Below, one piece after another: positions 63,727-64,000 of a stretch of 64,000 nt of DNA. How positions within the stretch are numbered: the first letter of the stretch is position 1; every line of letters begins with the position of its first letter. Source of the DNA: Talinum fruticosum. Taxonomy: Eukaryota; Streptophyta; Magnoliopsida; Caryophyllales; Talinaceae. A program made the translations under genes and the position numbers. Where the stretch lies: NCBI GenBank assembly GCA_021018815.1, contig JAITYX010000004.1, positions 6,514,001 to 6,578,000 of the forward strand. The letters run 5' to 3'. The notes beneath the pieces were generated by a model. That model did no database searches. It had not been told where the DNA came from and was given only the letters and a program-made list of their open reading frames with translations.

Positions 63727-64000
63727 GTACAATCTAGACCGTCAAGGTTTTCGAGTTCAAAAGGTAAATCTAGGTTATATACATGGCGGCTCAAAGTTTG
63801 AAAATTGTCCCCTATGATTTTAATTATCGGTGCCTCTTGATCAAAATATCAAGAGATTGTGCTATGAGCGGAGAGTAATCACACCTCGGTGTAAAGACTT
63901 GTGGACCCACCAAGATAATGATTTGATCTCTCCACAAAGGAACTTTAAGGGTGAAAGCCTAAAGGTCCAAATAAAGAACAACTATGTCCAAGGTTGCCTA
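63727..64000. other. Window end, nothing recognised
   Basis: No coding motif or repeat was recognised beyond the CACTA terminus. Confidence 0.4.

Overview
This is nuclear DNA of a flowering plant, most likely a eudicot. The evidence is intron-rich genes with plant-type protein sequences, a telo-box in front of a ribosome-biogenesis gene, an AT-rich background, and a dense nest of plant transposable elements (Ty1-copia, Ty3-gypsy, CACTA, hAT, MULE and Harbinger-like elements, and MITEs). The species cannot be named from the sequence. No prokaryotic feature, CRISPR array, rRNA gene or convincing tRNA gene was seen.

Only three host genes can be supported. (1) 2034-8234, plus strand: a 12-exon gene for NOP53, a pre-60S ribosome assembly factor and adaptor for exosome-mediated rRNA processing. 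All exon junctions can be placed and give a continuous 362-codon reading frame. (2) 34471-31212, minus strand: a 3-exon gene for an S-adenosylhomocysteine hydrolase (SAHH)-like protein of 492 residues. The frame is intact, but several catalytic residues are replaced, so it looks like a conserved pseudoenzyme. This is the most interesting gene here. (3) 49769-50131, plus strand: a small Gly/Tyr/Pro-rich protein of 120 residues behind a TATA box and a 5'UTR intron.

The rest is mostly transposon. 1-1056 and about 62040-63210 are two diverged 3' ends of one Ty3-type LTR family. 1252-1701 is a MITE. 10090-11620 is a copia relic. 13180-14625 ends in a CACTA-type terminus. 16867-19654 is a solo LTR with a 5-bp target duplication. 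20140-22656 holds a Ty3 RNase H relic and an LTR. 22709-29652 is an almost full-length decayed CACTA element with a TNP/Ptta-type ORF and a C48 (ULP1-type) peptidase relic, interrupted by a clean hAT MITE at 27143-27840. 35998-36424 is a MULE-type MITE. 39745-40600 is a 253-bp tandem repeat. 40690-43215 holds two further CACTA pieces head to head. 43215-48018 holds two LTRs of the same Ty3 family around a minus-strand copia relic. 50501-51975 is a TAA-flanked element packed with AAT repeats. 51987-58830 is one long copia polyprotein relic, broken by a Pack-MULE carrying a PPR gene fragment (54643-55797) and by a 920-bp insertion with a long hairpin (57187-58106). 63290-63726 is another CACTA right end.

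The host genes show no functional link to each other. NOP53 acts in the nucleolus, and canonical SAHH belongs to the methylation cycle. The layout is that of isolated genes in a retrotransposon-rich region. All calls were made by reading the sequence; no alignment or database search was run, and percentages are not given for that reason.
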